The notes below the pieces were generated by a model. The model was not told where the DNA came from and searched no databases. It saw only the letters and a list, made by a program, of their open reading frames with translations. A program made the translations under genes and the position numbers. A DNA stretch of 64,000 bases from Pseudorhodoferax sp965279475 (GTDB lineage: Bacteria; Pseudomonadota; Gammaproteobacteria; Burkholderiales; Burkholderiaceae_C), in the NCBI GenBank assembly GCA_965279475.1, contig CBDIIA010000002.1, forward strand, positions 1,550,001-1,614,000. Direction: 5' to 3'. Positions 34,095 to 41,717 of the stretch are shown here, piece by piece (positions within the stretch are counted from its first letter, which is position 1; the number at the start of each line of letters is the position of its first letter).

Positions 34095-35807
34095 TCAACC
34101 CATCCAGGCGCTGACCGGGACGGCGGTGTCCTGCAATTCCTGCGAGATCACGTCGATCAAGGCTGGTCCATCATGCGCCAGCGCGGCGCGCAGCGCGCCT
34201 TCGAGTTCGGCCGGGTCGGCGACGCGCCAGGCCTTCACGCCGAAGGCTTCGGCCACACGGGCATGGTCGGTGCGGCTGAAGTCGACCGAGAAGTAACGCT
34301 GGCCGTAGCCCTCTTTCTGGCTGGCCTTGATCCAGCCGAACACGGCATTGGAGAACACCACCATCTTCAGCGGGATCTTGCGGCGCACCAGCGTTTCCAT
34401 CTCGCCGCAGGTGAAGCCGAAGCTGCCGTCGCCCATCACCGACACCACCGGTGCGTTGGGCCGGCCCACCTGGGCGCCGATGCCGGCGGCCAGCGAGAAG
34501 CCCAGCGCACCGTGCGCGCGGTTGGTGATGAACTGGCGGCCCGAGCGGGCGCTGTTGAAGTAGGCCGAGAAGTAGGGGCAGGGCGTGCCGGGGTCGGCCA
34601 CGACGACCGCGTCCTGCGGCAGCAGGCGGTTCAGCAGGTCGACCACGCGCTCGGGCTTGATCGGGGTGTCGAGCGAGGCGGCCAGCGGGCCGAACTTCTG
34701 CTGCTTGGCTGCGCGTGCGGCGCCGGCCAGGGCGCGGCCGTTGCCGCCTGCGTGGTGTTTGCCTGCGAGCCGGCTCTGCACCTCCTGGTGCAGGGCCTGC
34801 AGCGCCAGCAGTGCGTCGCCGACCATCGCGACCTCGGTGCGGTAGTTGGTGCCGATCACCATCGCGTCGGCGTCGATGTGCAGGATCGGCACGTTGCGGG
34901 CCGGCACACGCCAGTTCTCGGTGGTGGTCGATCCGGCACGGCAGCCGATGAACAGCACCAGGTCGGCCTGCTTGACCACGTCGCGCGTAGCGTCGATGCC
35001 GCCGTTGGCACCGATCACGCCGACGTTCAGCGGGTGGTTGTCGGCCAGGCTGCCCTGGCCGCTGACGGTGGTGCAGACCGGCGCGTCGAGCAGCGTGGCC
35101 AGCGTGTCGAGCGCATCGCAGGCGCCGGCGATCACCACGCCGCCGCCGCAGATGATGACGGGCGCGCGGGCGGCGGCCAGGCGGTCTGCGGCCCGCGCGA
35201 TGGCGGCCGGATCCGGCGCGCTGCGCATCGCGGGGAAGCGGTCGTGGCCCGGTTGTGCCCACAGGTCGGTCGGGTCGGCCTCGTGCTTCTGCAGGTCGTA
35301 GGGCAGGCAGATGTGGGCGGCGCCGGGCTTGCCGGTGGTCATCGCGCGGAACGCGCCGCGCACGGCGCCGGGGATCTGGTCAACGCGGTCGACCGTGGTG
35401 TTCCACTTGGTCAGCGGCTTGTACAGCGCCTGCTGGTCCAGTTCGGTCAGCGGGTACTTGCCGCGCGAGCCGACCGACACGTCGGAGGTGATGCCCAGCA
35501 CCGCGATCGACGATTCGTTGGCCTCCACCAGGCCCGGCAGCAGGTAGGTGGCGCCGCCGCCGCTCGGGCCTTCGCACACGCCCACCTTGCCGGTCACCCG
35601 TGCGTAGCCATCGGCCATGTAGCCGGCGCTGCGCTCGTCGCGCGTGAGCACGTGGTCGATGCCGTGGTCAAGCCGGGCCATCGCGTCGTAGAAGGGCAGG
35701 CTGGTGTCGCCGCACAGGCCGAAGATGTGCTTCACGCCGTTGAGCTGGAGCATGCGGACCAGCGCGTCGGCGCCGTTGATCTTGGAGGTCGGGTTGTCTG
35801 TGGTCAT
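34095..35807 (-). CDS. Thiamine diphosphate-dependent enzyme (acetolactate synthase-like)
   Basis: The 570-aa protein has the three-domain ThDP fold. The Pyr domain has the activating Glu in RDERSAGYMADGYAR, the middle domain spans about 205-340, and the PP domain binds Mg-ThDP with GDGSFGFTCGEMETLVRR. It is related to the large subunits of acetolactate synthase, sulfoacetaldehyde acetyltransferase, oxalyl-CoA decarboxylase and benzoylformate decarboxylase. I cannot tell which reaction it runs. No small subunit is encoded nearby. It is divergent from the GntR regulator gene and upstream of a Bug receptor gene. Confidence 0.87.
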   Translation of the reverse strand: MTTDNPTSKINGADALVRMLQLNGVKHIFGLCGDTSLPFYDAMARLDHGIDHVLTRDERSAGYMADGYARVTGKVGVCEGPSGGGATYLLPGLVEANESSIAVLGITSDVSVGSRGKYPLTELDQQALYKPLTKWNTTVDRVDQIPGAVRGAFRAMTTGKPGAAHICLPYDLQKHEADPTDLWAQPGHDRFPAMRSAPDPAAIARAADRLAAARAPVIICGGGVVIAGACDALDTLATLLDAPVCTTVSGQGSLADNHPLNVGVIGANGGIDATRDVVKQADLVLFIGCRAGSTTTENWRVPARNVPILHIDADAMVIGTNYRTEVAMVGDALLALQALHQEVQSRLAGKHHAGGNGRALAGAARAAKQQKFGPLAASLDTPIKPERVVDLLNRLLPQDAVVVADPGTPCPYFSAYFNSARSGRQFITNRAHGALGFSLAAGIGAQVGRPNAPVVSVMGDGSFGFTCGEMETLVRRKIPLKMVVFSNAVFGWIKASQKEGYGQRYFSVDFSRTDHARVAEAFGVKAWRVADPAELEGALRAALAHDGPALIDVISQELQDTAVPVSAWMG

Positions 35808-35830
35808 GGTTCTCTGCGGTTCAGTATAAA

Positions 35831-35846
35831 TTTAAGTATACTTAAA
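35831..35846. promoter_or_regulatory. Perfect 16-bp palindrome, candidate GntR operator
   Basis: TTTAAGTATACTTAAA is a perfect dyad with a GTATAC core, as in operators of FCD-type GntR regulators. It lies in the 94-base gap between the divergent ThDP and GntR genes, is strikingly AT-rich for this genome and could block both promoters. Confidence 0.6.
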
Positions 35847-35901
35847 AACGAGAGACACGCAATGCCCCGCCACAGGGGCCGACACAGGGGATGCCAGCGC
35901 G

Positions 35902-36600
35902 ATGAAGCCAGCCACGTCACCGATTTCCAAGATGCGCCGCCAGCGCGGCTCGGGGGTGCTCAATACCTTGCGCGACATGGCGATCTCCTACCAGCTGAAG
36001 CCCGGCGAGCGGCTGAGCGAGATCGAGCTGGCCAGCCGGTTGGGTGTGAGCCGTACGCCGGTGCGCGAGGCGCTGAACCGGCTGGCGACCGATGGTTTCC
36101 TGGTCGAGTCGGCCCGCGGTTTCGCACGGCGTCCGCTCGACATCCAGGAGATGCAGGACCTGTACGAGGCGCGGCTGGCGGTCGAGCGCGAGTGCCTGCG
36201 GCTGGCGACCGAACGCGCCACCGAGGCGCAGATCCAGGAGCTGCAGGCCTACCTCGAGCAGAGTAAGACGGTGCCGCCGGCCACGCCGGTGCGCGCGCTG
36301 GTCGAACTGGACGAAGCCTTCCACCTGCGCATCGCCGACATGGCCGGCAATGCCGAGCTGCGGCGCATGCTGGTCAGCCTGAACGAACGCATCCGCTTCA
36401 TCCGCTGGATCGACATGGAGAAGGTCGGCCGGGATTCGACGCAGAAGGAGCACCAGCAGATCGCACGGGCGCTGAAGGCGCGCGACTGGGCTGCCGGCGA
36501 GCGCCATCTGGGCACGCACATCGGCCTGCGGCGCGAGCAGATCGTTGACGCAATCAAGCAGGGGCTGGCGCAGATCTACCTGCCGGACGCGCAGCCCTGA
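35902..36600 (+). CDS. GntR-family regulator with FCD ligand-binding domain
   Basis: The 232-aa protein has a winged-helix DNA-binding domain (about 18-82: GERLSEIELASRLGVSRTPVREALNRLATDGFL) and an all-helical FCD domain (about 90-220). Likely metal-ligand residues are in DEAFHLRI and at His in GTHIGLR. FCD regulators sense small organic acids and repress nearby catabolic operons. It is divergent from the ThDP enzyme gene, with a palindromic operator in between. Confidence 0.92.
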   Translation: MKPATSPISKMRRQRGSGVLNTLRDMAISYQLKPGERLSEIELASRLGVSRTPVREALNRLATDGFLVESARGFARRPLDIQEMQDLYEARLAVERECLRLATERATEAQIQELQAYLEQSKTVPPATPVRALVELDEAFHLRIADMAGNAELRRMLVSLNERIRFIRWIDMEKVGRDSTQKEHQQIARALKARDWAAGERHLGTHIGLRREQIVDAIKQGLAQIYLPDAQP

Positions 36601-36627
36601 TAGCAGGTGCGTCGACGCCCCCGCGCG

Positions 36628-37785
36628 CTAGCGTGTGCCGCTGCGCGTGACCAGATAACGCTTGCGGAAGAACCAGACCACCAGCACCAGCGCGGTCAGG
36701 CACATCGCCCCCAGCGCCCACCAGAAGCCGCCCTGCCGGTGGACCAGCGGGATGAACTCGAAGTTCATGCCGAAGATGCCGGCGATCAGGTTCAGCGGCA
36801 GGAACACGGCCGTCAGCACGGTCAGCGTGCGCATGATGTCATTCGTGCGGTTGCCCTGCACGCTGAAGTGCATCTGCACGGCGGTCTCGGCGCTCTGCTC
36901 TAGCCGCTGTACGTGGTGCACCACGCGTTCGATGTGCTCCAGCACGTCGCGGCTGCGCACCGCCAGCAGGTCGCGCTCGCGCTGCGCGGCCGGGGTCTCG
37001 CCCTCGGGCCAGGCCTCGAGCGCATCGATCCAGTCCTGCACCGCGGAGCGCTGGTCTTCGCAGATCTCGTCCAGGTGGTGCAGTCCCAGACGCACGTCGA
37101 GCAGGGTCGACCAGTTCTGGAACCGGGCCCGCGGGTTCAGCAACTCGGCCTGCCAGTGGTCGATCTGCTTGGTGAGTTCGCGTCGCAGCTCGAGGTAACC
37201 ATCGACCATCTGGTTGACGATGCGCAGCATCAGGTCGGGCGGGCTTGTGGGCTGGCGCACGACGCCGCCGTCGCGGGCGTCCATCGCTGCGGCCTGCAGC
37301 AGCCGGGCGGCGAAGGCGTCGCGCACCGCGCAGTCGTTCGGGTGCACCGTCAGCAGCACGCGGTCGAACACGGCAAAGCCGACCGGACTGGTGTCGATGC
37401 GCCGCAGCACGGGCGGCCCGGTGCGGCGGACTGGCGCGGCGGCGGCCTCTGGTGTGGATGTCGCCGGCGCTGCGGTGGCGACCGGCGCGATGGCGGCCGG
37501 GACGGCGGCTTCACCGTGGCCGGCCGCCAGGCGCCGGAACACCAGCAGGTCGTACTGTGAGGTGAAGTCGTAGTGCGACGGCAACTGCCGGTTCAACAGG
37601 TCGGACACGTGCAGGTCGACCAGCTGGATGCCGCACAGCTGCTGGAGCGTGGCCTGGACCCGCGTGAGCTGGTCCTTGAACTCGTCGCGCGCGCAGGCGA
37701 TCCACACGAAGCCGCTGGCCGGCAACTGCGTGGGCAGCACATCGGCTTCGGCGACGTGCAGGCCGTTGATCTGGAAGATGCGCAT
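36628..37785 (-). CDS. CorA-like divalent cation (zinc/magnesium) transporter
   Basis: The 385-aa protein has a large cytoplasmic funnel domain and two C-terminal membrane helices (about 322-343 and 355-376). The signature GMN is present as GIFGMNFEF. An alanine/proline-rich insertion occurs at about 90-125. CorA/ZntB channels form pentamers and pass Mg2+ or other divalent ions. The hemB gene is just upstream on the same strand; its product needs divalent metal, but that link is inference. It converges with the GntR gene. Confidence 0.9.
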   Translation of the reverse strand: MRIFQINGLHVAEADVLPTQLPASGFVWIACARDEFKDQLTRVQATLQQLCGIQLVDLHVSDLLNRQLPSHYDFTSQYDLLVFRRLAAGHGEAAVPAAIAPVATAAPATSTPEAAAAPVRRTGPPVLRRIDTSPVGFAVFDRVLLTVHPNDCAVRDAFAARLLQAAAMDARDGGVVRQPTSPPDLMLRIVNQMVDGYLELRRELTKQIDHWQAELLNPRARFQNWSTLLDVRLGLHHLDEICEDQRSAVQDWIDALEAWPEGETPAAQRERDLLAVRSRDVLEHIERVVHHVQRLEQSAETAVQMHFSVQGNRTNDIMRTLTVLTAVFLPLNLIAGIFGMNFEFIPLVHRQGGFWWALGAMCLTALVLVVWFFRKRYLVTRSGTR

Positions 37786-37804
37786 CGGGCGGTGCCGGCC
37801 GGGC

Positions 37805-38824
37805 TCAGCCGGCCTTCAACAGGCGGGCGGCGTCGAGCGCGAAGTAGGTCAGCACGCCGTTGGCCCCCGCCCGCTTGAAGGCGAGCAGGCTTTCCAGCAT
37901 CACGGCGTCGTGGTCGAGCCAGCCGTTCTGCGCCGCGGCCTTCAGCATCGCGTACTCGCCGCTGACCTGGTAGGCGAAGGTCGGCACGCCGAACGCGTCT
38001 TTCACGCGGCGCACCACGTCGAGGTAGGGCATGCCGGGCTTGACCATCACCATGTCGGCGCCCTCGGCGATGTCGATCGCCACTTCGCGCAGCGCCTCGT
38101 CGGTGTTGCCCGGGTCCATCTGGTAGACCTTCTTGTTGCTCTTGCCCAGGTTGGCGGCCGAGCCGACCGCGTCGCGGAACGGACCATAGAACGCCGAGGC
38201 GTACTTGGCGCTGTAGGCCATGATGCGGGTGTGGATCAGCTTGCGCGATTCGAGCGCCTGGCGGATCGCGCCGATGCGGCCGTCCATCATGTCGCTGGGC
38301 GCGACGATGTCGACGCCGGCCTCGGCCTGGGTCAGCGCCTGGCGCACCAGCACCTCGATGGTCTCGTCGTTCAGGATGTAGCCGCTGTCGTCGGGAAGGC
38401 CGTCCTGGCCATGGCTGGTGTAGGGGTCGAGCGCCACGTCGGTCATCACGCCCAGTTCGGGGAAACGGTCCTTCAGCGCGCGCACGACCTTCGGCACCAG
38501 GCCGTCGGGGTTGCAGGCCTCGGCGCCGTCATAGGTTTTCAACGACGGGTCGACCACCGGAAACAACGCCATCACCGGGATCTGCAGCCGCACGCATTCT
38601 TCGGCGACGGGCAGCAGCTGGTCGAGGCTCAGGCGTTCGACGCCGGGCATGGAGTCGACTTTTTCGCGACGCTGGTGCCCGTCGAGCACGAACACCGGAT
38701 AGATCAGGTCGTGTGCGGTCAACGCATGTTCGCGCACCAGGTTGCGGGTGAACGCGTCGCGGCGCAGGCGGCGCGGCCGGCCGGCGGGATAGGCGGCGAA
38801 CGGAGAGTAGGCGGGAGAGGTCAT
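37805..38824 (-). CDS. hemB: Delta-aminolevulinic acid dehydratase (porphobilinogen synthase)
   Basis: The 339-aa enzyme condenses two 5-aminolevulinate molecules into porphobilinogen for haem synthesis. Substrate-binding lysines are in AYSAKYASAFYGPFR and MVMVKPGMPYLDV. The metal site reads DVALDPYTSHGQDG, with Asp instead of the three Cys of zinc-type enzymes, so this is the Mg2+-dependent form, as in Pseudomonas and plants. Start ATG 38824 gives the usual N-terminal arm with RPRRLRRD. A hemJ-like gene is divergent upstream. Confidence 0.96.
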   Translation of the reverse strand: MTSPAYSPFAAYPAGRPRRLRRDAFTRNLVREHALTAHDLIYPVFVLDGHQRREKVDSMPGVERLSLDQLLPVAEECVRLQIPVMALFPVVDPSLKTYDGAEACNPDGLVPKVVRALKDRFPELGVMTDVALDPYTSHGQDGLPDDSGYILNDETIEVLVRQALTQAEAGVDIVAPSDMMDGRIGAIRQALESRKLIHTRIMAYSAKYASAFYGPFRDAVGSAANLGKSNKKVYQMDPGNTDEALREVAIDIAEGADMVMVKPGMPYLDVVRRVKDAFGVPTFAYQVSGEYAMLKAAAQNGWLDHDAVMLESLLAFKRAGANGVLTYFALDAARLLKAG

Positions 38825-38878
38825 GGGGAAAATTGTGCCTGAACGCCACACCTGCGCAGGCGCTCGGGGGAATCGCTC

Positions 38879-38907
38879 TTGTAAGCCGTGGCCGTGTTTG
38901 CTAGATT
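38879..38907 (+). promoter_or_regulatory. Sigma-70 promoter in the hemB-hemJ gap
   Basis: TTGTAA (38879-38884) and TAGATT (38902-38907) are 17 bases apart on the + strand. It would start a transcript near 38914 that reaches the terminator at 38987-39016. Confidence 0.55.
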
Positions 38908-38910
38908 GCC

Positions 38911-39016
38911 AAGGGGGCGGTCCGCCGCCCTCCCGCTTCACCTCCCTGAGCGGGCGCCTCGACGTGTCACAGCGAACGGGCTTCCCGCCCCGGCCCGATG
39001 GTCGGGGCATTTTTTT
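38911..39016 (+). ncRNA. Candidate small RNA or terminated leader upstream of hemJ
   Basis: The roughly 105-nt transcript predicted between promoter and terminator folds into three hairpins. GGGCGG/CCGCCC is at 38915-38930. CCCGCT/AGCGGG at 38932-38954 has a loop that exposes ACCTCCC, complementary to ribosome binding sites. The terminator stem is last. It contains no open frame with a ribosome binding site. CCUCC-loop hairpins followed by a terminator are seen in several proteobacterial small RNAs. Alternatively it is an attenuator for hemJ. Confidence 0.4.
38987..39016 (+). terminator. Rho-independent terminator before hemJ
   Basis: GCCCCGGCC and GGTCGGGGC pair over 9 bases with a CGAT loop; one A and seven T follow. 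No + strand gene lies directly upstream, so the transcript ended here must begin in the gap. Confidence 0.85.
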
Positions 39017-39055
39017 GGGCGCCCGCGGCCGCAGCAGGCCCTTACACTGCGCGGC

Positions 39056-39493
39056 ATGCTCTGGGTCAAGTCCTTTCACATCGTGTTCGTCGCGAGCTGG
39101 TTCGCAGGTCTGTTCTACCTTCCCCGCATCTTCGTGAATCTGGCCATGGTGCCGGCAGGCTCCGACGCCGAGCGCCAGCGGCTGTTGTTGATGGCCGGCA
39201 AGCTGATGCGCTTCACCACCATCCTGGCCGTGCCAGCCCTGGCGCTCGGGCTGTGGTTGTGGCTGGGGTATGGCATCGGACGCGGGCCGGCCTCGGCGGG
39301 CAATGGCTGGATGCACGCCAAGCTGGGCATCGTGGTGCTGGTGCTGGGCTACCACCATGCCTGCGGTCTGCAACTGCGCCGCTTCCGCGCGGGCGGGCCG
39401 GTGCGCAGCCACGTGTGGTACCGCTGGTTCAACGAGGTCCCGGTGCTGTTGCTGCTGGCTGCGGTGGTGCTGGTGGTGGTCAAGCCGTTCTGA
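39056..39493 (+). CDS. hemJ: HemJ-like protoporphyrinogen oxidase (CopD/TIGR00701 family)
   Basis: The 145-aa membrane protein has four predicted helices and the HemJ signature: His8 in VKSFHIVFVASWFAGLFYLPR at the N terminus and AKLGIVVLVLGYHH in the third helix. HemJ oxidises protoporphyrinogen IX in bacteria without HemG or HemY. The divergent neighbour hemB supports a haem role. A TACACT hexamer ends 7 bases before the ATG at 39056, so the message may be leaderless. It heads a run of five same-strand genes. Confidence 0.8.
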   Translation: MLWVKSFHIVFVASWFAGLFYLPRIFVNLAMVPAGSDAERQRLLLMAGKLMRFTTILAVPALALGLWLWLGYGIGRGPASAGNGWMHAKLGIVVLVLGYHHACGLQLRRFRAGGPVRSHVWYRWFNEVPVLLLLAAVVLVVVKPF

Positions 39494-39518
39494 CCGGCAC
39501 GCCCAGGCCGCTCTTCCG

Positions 39519-40619
39519 ATGCACAAGACTTCGGCCTGGCCACTGGCACTGATCTACGCCGGGCTGGTGGTCTATGCCAGCCTCTACCCGTTCACCGACT
39601 GGCGTGACCAGGGCCTTTTGCCCTGGGGTTTTCTCACGGCGTCGCTGCCACGCTACTGGACCTGGTTCGACGTGCACACCAATGTGCTGGGCTATGCGCC
39701 GCTGGGTTTCCTGTTCGCACTCAGCGGGCTGCGCACGCGCCGCACGCGCTGGCCGATCGCGCTGGCGACGCTGGCCGGCGCCAGCATCTCGTTGCTGATG
39801 GAGACGCTGCAGAGTTATCTGCCGTCGCGCGTGCCGTCGAACGTCGACTTCGCGCTCAACACCTGCGGCAGCTTCGTCGGCGCGGTGATCGCCCGCGGCC
39901 TGCAGCGGGCCGGCACGATCGACCAGTGGAACCGTTTCCGTGCGCGCTGGCTGTCGGCCAACGCGCGTGGTGCGATGGTGCTGCTGGCCTTGTGGCCCTG
40001 GGCACTGCTGTTTCCCGCGGCGGTGCCGCTGGGCCTGGGCCAGGTGCTGGAGCGGGTGGAGAGCAGTGTGGTCGACATGCTGGCCGACACGCCGTTTCTC
40101 GATTGGCTGCCGGTGCGTGACATCGAGCTGCAGCCGATGGTGCCGGGCGCGGAACTGGTCTGTGTGATGCTGGGCGCGCTGATTCCCTGCCTGATCGGCT
40201 ATGGCGTGGTGTCCGGCAAGCGCCGGCGCGCGGTGTTCCTGCTGGTGCTGACGCTGCTGGGCGTCGGCGCCACGGCGCTGTCGGCCGCGCTGAGTTATGG
40301 CCCGGCCCACGCCTGGGAATGGTGGACCCTTCCAGTGCGTGTGGGCTGGACCGCGGGACTGGTGCTGTCGGTGCTGCTGCTGCCAGTGCCGGCCCGGGGC
40401 TGCGCTGCGCTGGCCCTGCTCGCGCTGGTGCTGCACCTGAGTGTGCTGAACCAGGCGCCGACCAGCGCCTACTTCGCGCAGACGCTGCAGACCTGGGAGC
40501 AGGGCCGCTTCATCCGTTTCCACGGGCTGGCGCAGTGGCTGGGCTGGTTGTGGCCGTTTGCCGCCGTGGTCTACGTGGTGCACCGCCTATCCCATGCCGA
40601 AGACGTGCCGCGTGGCTGA
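39519..40619 (+). CDS. VanZ-like family membrane protein
   Basis: The 366-aa integral membrane protein has a VanZ-like N-terminal half (SLYPFTDWRD, DVHTNVLGYAPLGFLFAL and SISLLMETLQSYLPSRVPSNVDFALNTCGSFVGA). A further set of about six helices follows. VanZ domains are of unclear biochemical role. It begins 25 bases after the hemJ-like gene. Function not assigned. Confidence 0.85.
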   Translation: MHKTSAWPLALIYAGLVVYASLYPFTDWRDQGLLPWGFLTASLPRYWTWFDVHTNVLGYAPLGFLFALSGLRTRRTRWPIALATLAGASISLLMETLQSYLPSRVPSNVDFALNTCGSFVGAVIARGLQRAGTIDQWNRFRARWLSANARGAMVLLALWPWALLFPAAVPLGLGQVLERVESSVVDMLADTPFLDWLPVRDIELQPMVPGAELVCVMLGALIPCLIGYGVVSGKRRRAVFLLVLTLLGVGATALSAALSYGPAHAWEWWTLPVRVGWTAGLVLSVLLLPVPARGCAALALLALVLHLSVLNQAPTSAYFAQTLQTWEQGRFIRFHGLAQWLGWLWPFAAVVYVVHRLSHAEDVPRG

Positions 40620-40635
40620 AAACTAGAATGGCCGC

Positions 40636-41010
40636 ATGAGCCACTCCAGCACAAACGGCGCCACGCCGGACACGACCACGCCGCCGTCGTACTACGAACG
40701 GCATGTGTTCTTCTGCTTGAATGAACGCAAGAACGGCGAGGACTGCTGCGCTGCGCACCATGCGCAGGAGAACTTCGACCGTTGCAAATCGGCGGTGAAG
40801 AAGGCCGGCCTGGCAGGGCCCGGCAAGGTGCGCGTCAACAAGGCCGGTTGCCTGGACCGTTGCGCGGCGGGGCCGGTGCTGGTGGTGTACCCGGAGGCCG
40901 TCTGGTACAGCTACGTCGACGCACAGGACATCGACGAGATCGTCGAATCGCACCTGAAGAACGGCCAGGTCGTCGAGCGGCTGCTGACGCCGCCGCATCT
41001 GGGTCGTTGA
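40636..41010 (+). CDS. Thioredoxin-like [2Fe-2S] ferredoxin
   Basis: The 124-aa protein has the thioredoxin-like ferredoxin pattern: HVFFCLNERKNGEDCC near the N terminus and NKAGCLDRCAAGPVLVVYPE, giving four cluster cysteines. It resembles NuoE-like/Shethna-type ferredoxins annotated as (2Fe-2S) ferredoxin domain proteins. The electron partner is unknown. TAGAAT ends 6 bases before the ATG and there is no ribosome binding site, suggesting a leaderless start in addition to read-through from upstream. Confidence 0.88.
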   Translation: MSHSSTNGATPDTTTPPSYYERHVFFCLNERKNGEDCCAAHHAQENFDRCKSAVKKAGLAGPGKVRVNKAGCLDRCAAGPVLVVYPEAVWYSYVDAQDIDEIVESHLKNGQVVERLLTPPHLGR

Positions 41011-41014
41011 GCCG

Positions 41015-41662
41015 ATGAACGCGTCGACGGAACGGCTGATGCTGCAAGGCGCGGCGGGCGCCATCGAGGCGCTGCGCGACCTGCCGGTGGCTGGGCAAGA
41101 GAGCCGGGGTACCGTGGTGATCGCGCATCCGCATCCGCTGTTCGGCGGCACGATGGACAACAAGGTCGTGCAGACGCTGGCGCGGGCCTTCGTGCAATGC
41201 GGCTGGATGGCGCTGCGGTTCAACTTTCGCGGCGTCGGCCAGAGCGCCGGCACGCACGACGAGGGCCGGGGCGAGACCGATGATTTCCTGGCCGTGGTCG
41301 CGCAGGCGGCGCCGGACCCGTCGGTGCCGATCGCACTGGCGGGTTTCTCGTTCGGCTCGTTCGTGACGATCCGCGCGCTGCAGGCCCTGTGGCCGCAACG
41401 GCCGGCGGAACGGCTGGTGTTCGTCGGTACGGCCGCCGCGCGGTTCGATGTGCCGGCACTGCCGCCTGAGGCCCATCTGCGCACGCTGGTGCTGCATGGC
41501 GAACACGACGACACGGTGCCGCTGTCCGCGGTGATGGACTGGGCGCGTCCACAGTCACTGCCTGTTACCGTGATTCCCGGGGGCGGGCATTTCTTTCACG
41601 GACAATTGCCGTTGCTCAAGAGTCTGGTGGTGCGCCACCTGTCGTCCGATCTTTCCCAGTAG
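41015..41662 (+). CDS. Alpha/beta hydrolase
   Basis: The 215-aa protein has an alpha/beta hydrolase core with oxyanion strand HPHPLFGGTMDNKV, nucleophile Ser112 in GFSFGS, Asp in GEHDDTVP and His in GGGHFFHG. Wording is close to the CocE/YgfB-like 'alpha/beta hydrolase with HPHPLFGG' group found in many Proteobacteria. The substrate is unknown. It starts 4 bases after the ferredoxin stop. Confidence 0.9.
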   Translation: MNASTERLMLQGAAGAIEALRDLPVAGQESRGTVVIAHPHPLFGGTMDNKVVQTLARAFVQCGWMALRFNFRGVGQSAGTHDEGRGETDDFLAVVAQAAPDPSVPIALAGFSFGSFVTIRALQALWPQRPAERLVFVGTAAARFDVPALPPEAHLRTLVLHGEHDDTVPLSAVMDWARPQSLPVTVIPGGGHFFHGQLPLLKSLVVRHLSSDLSQ

Positions 41663-41717
41663 TCGTGCGGGCCTGCGGCGGTCGCCGCCCATGGCCCATC
41701 CAATCCAGTCACATCCA

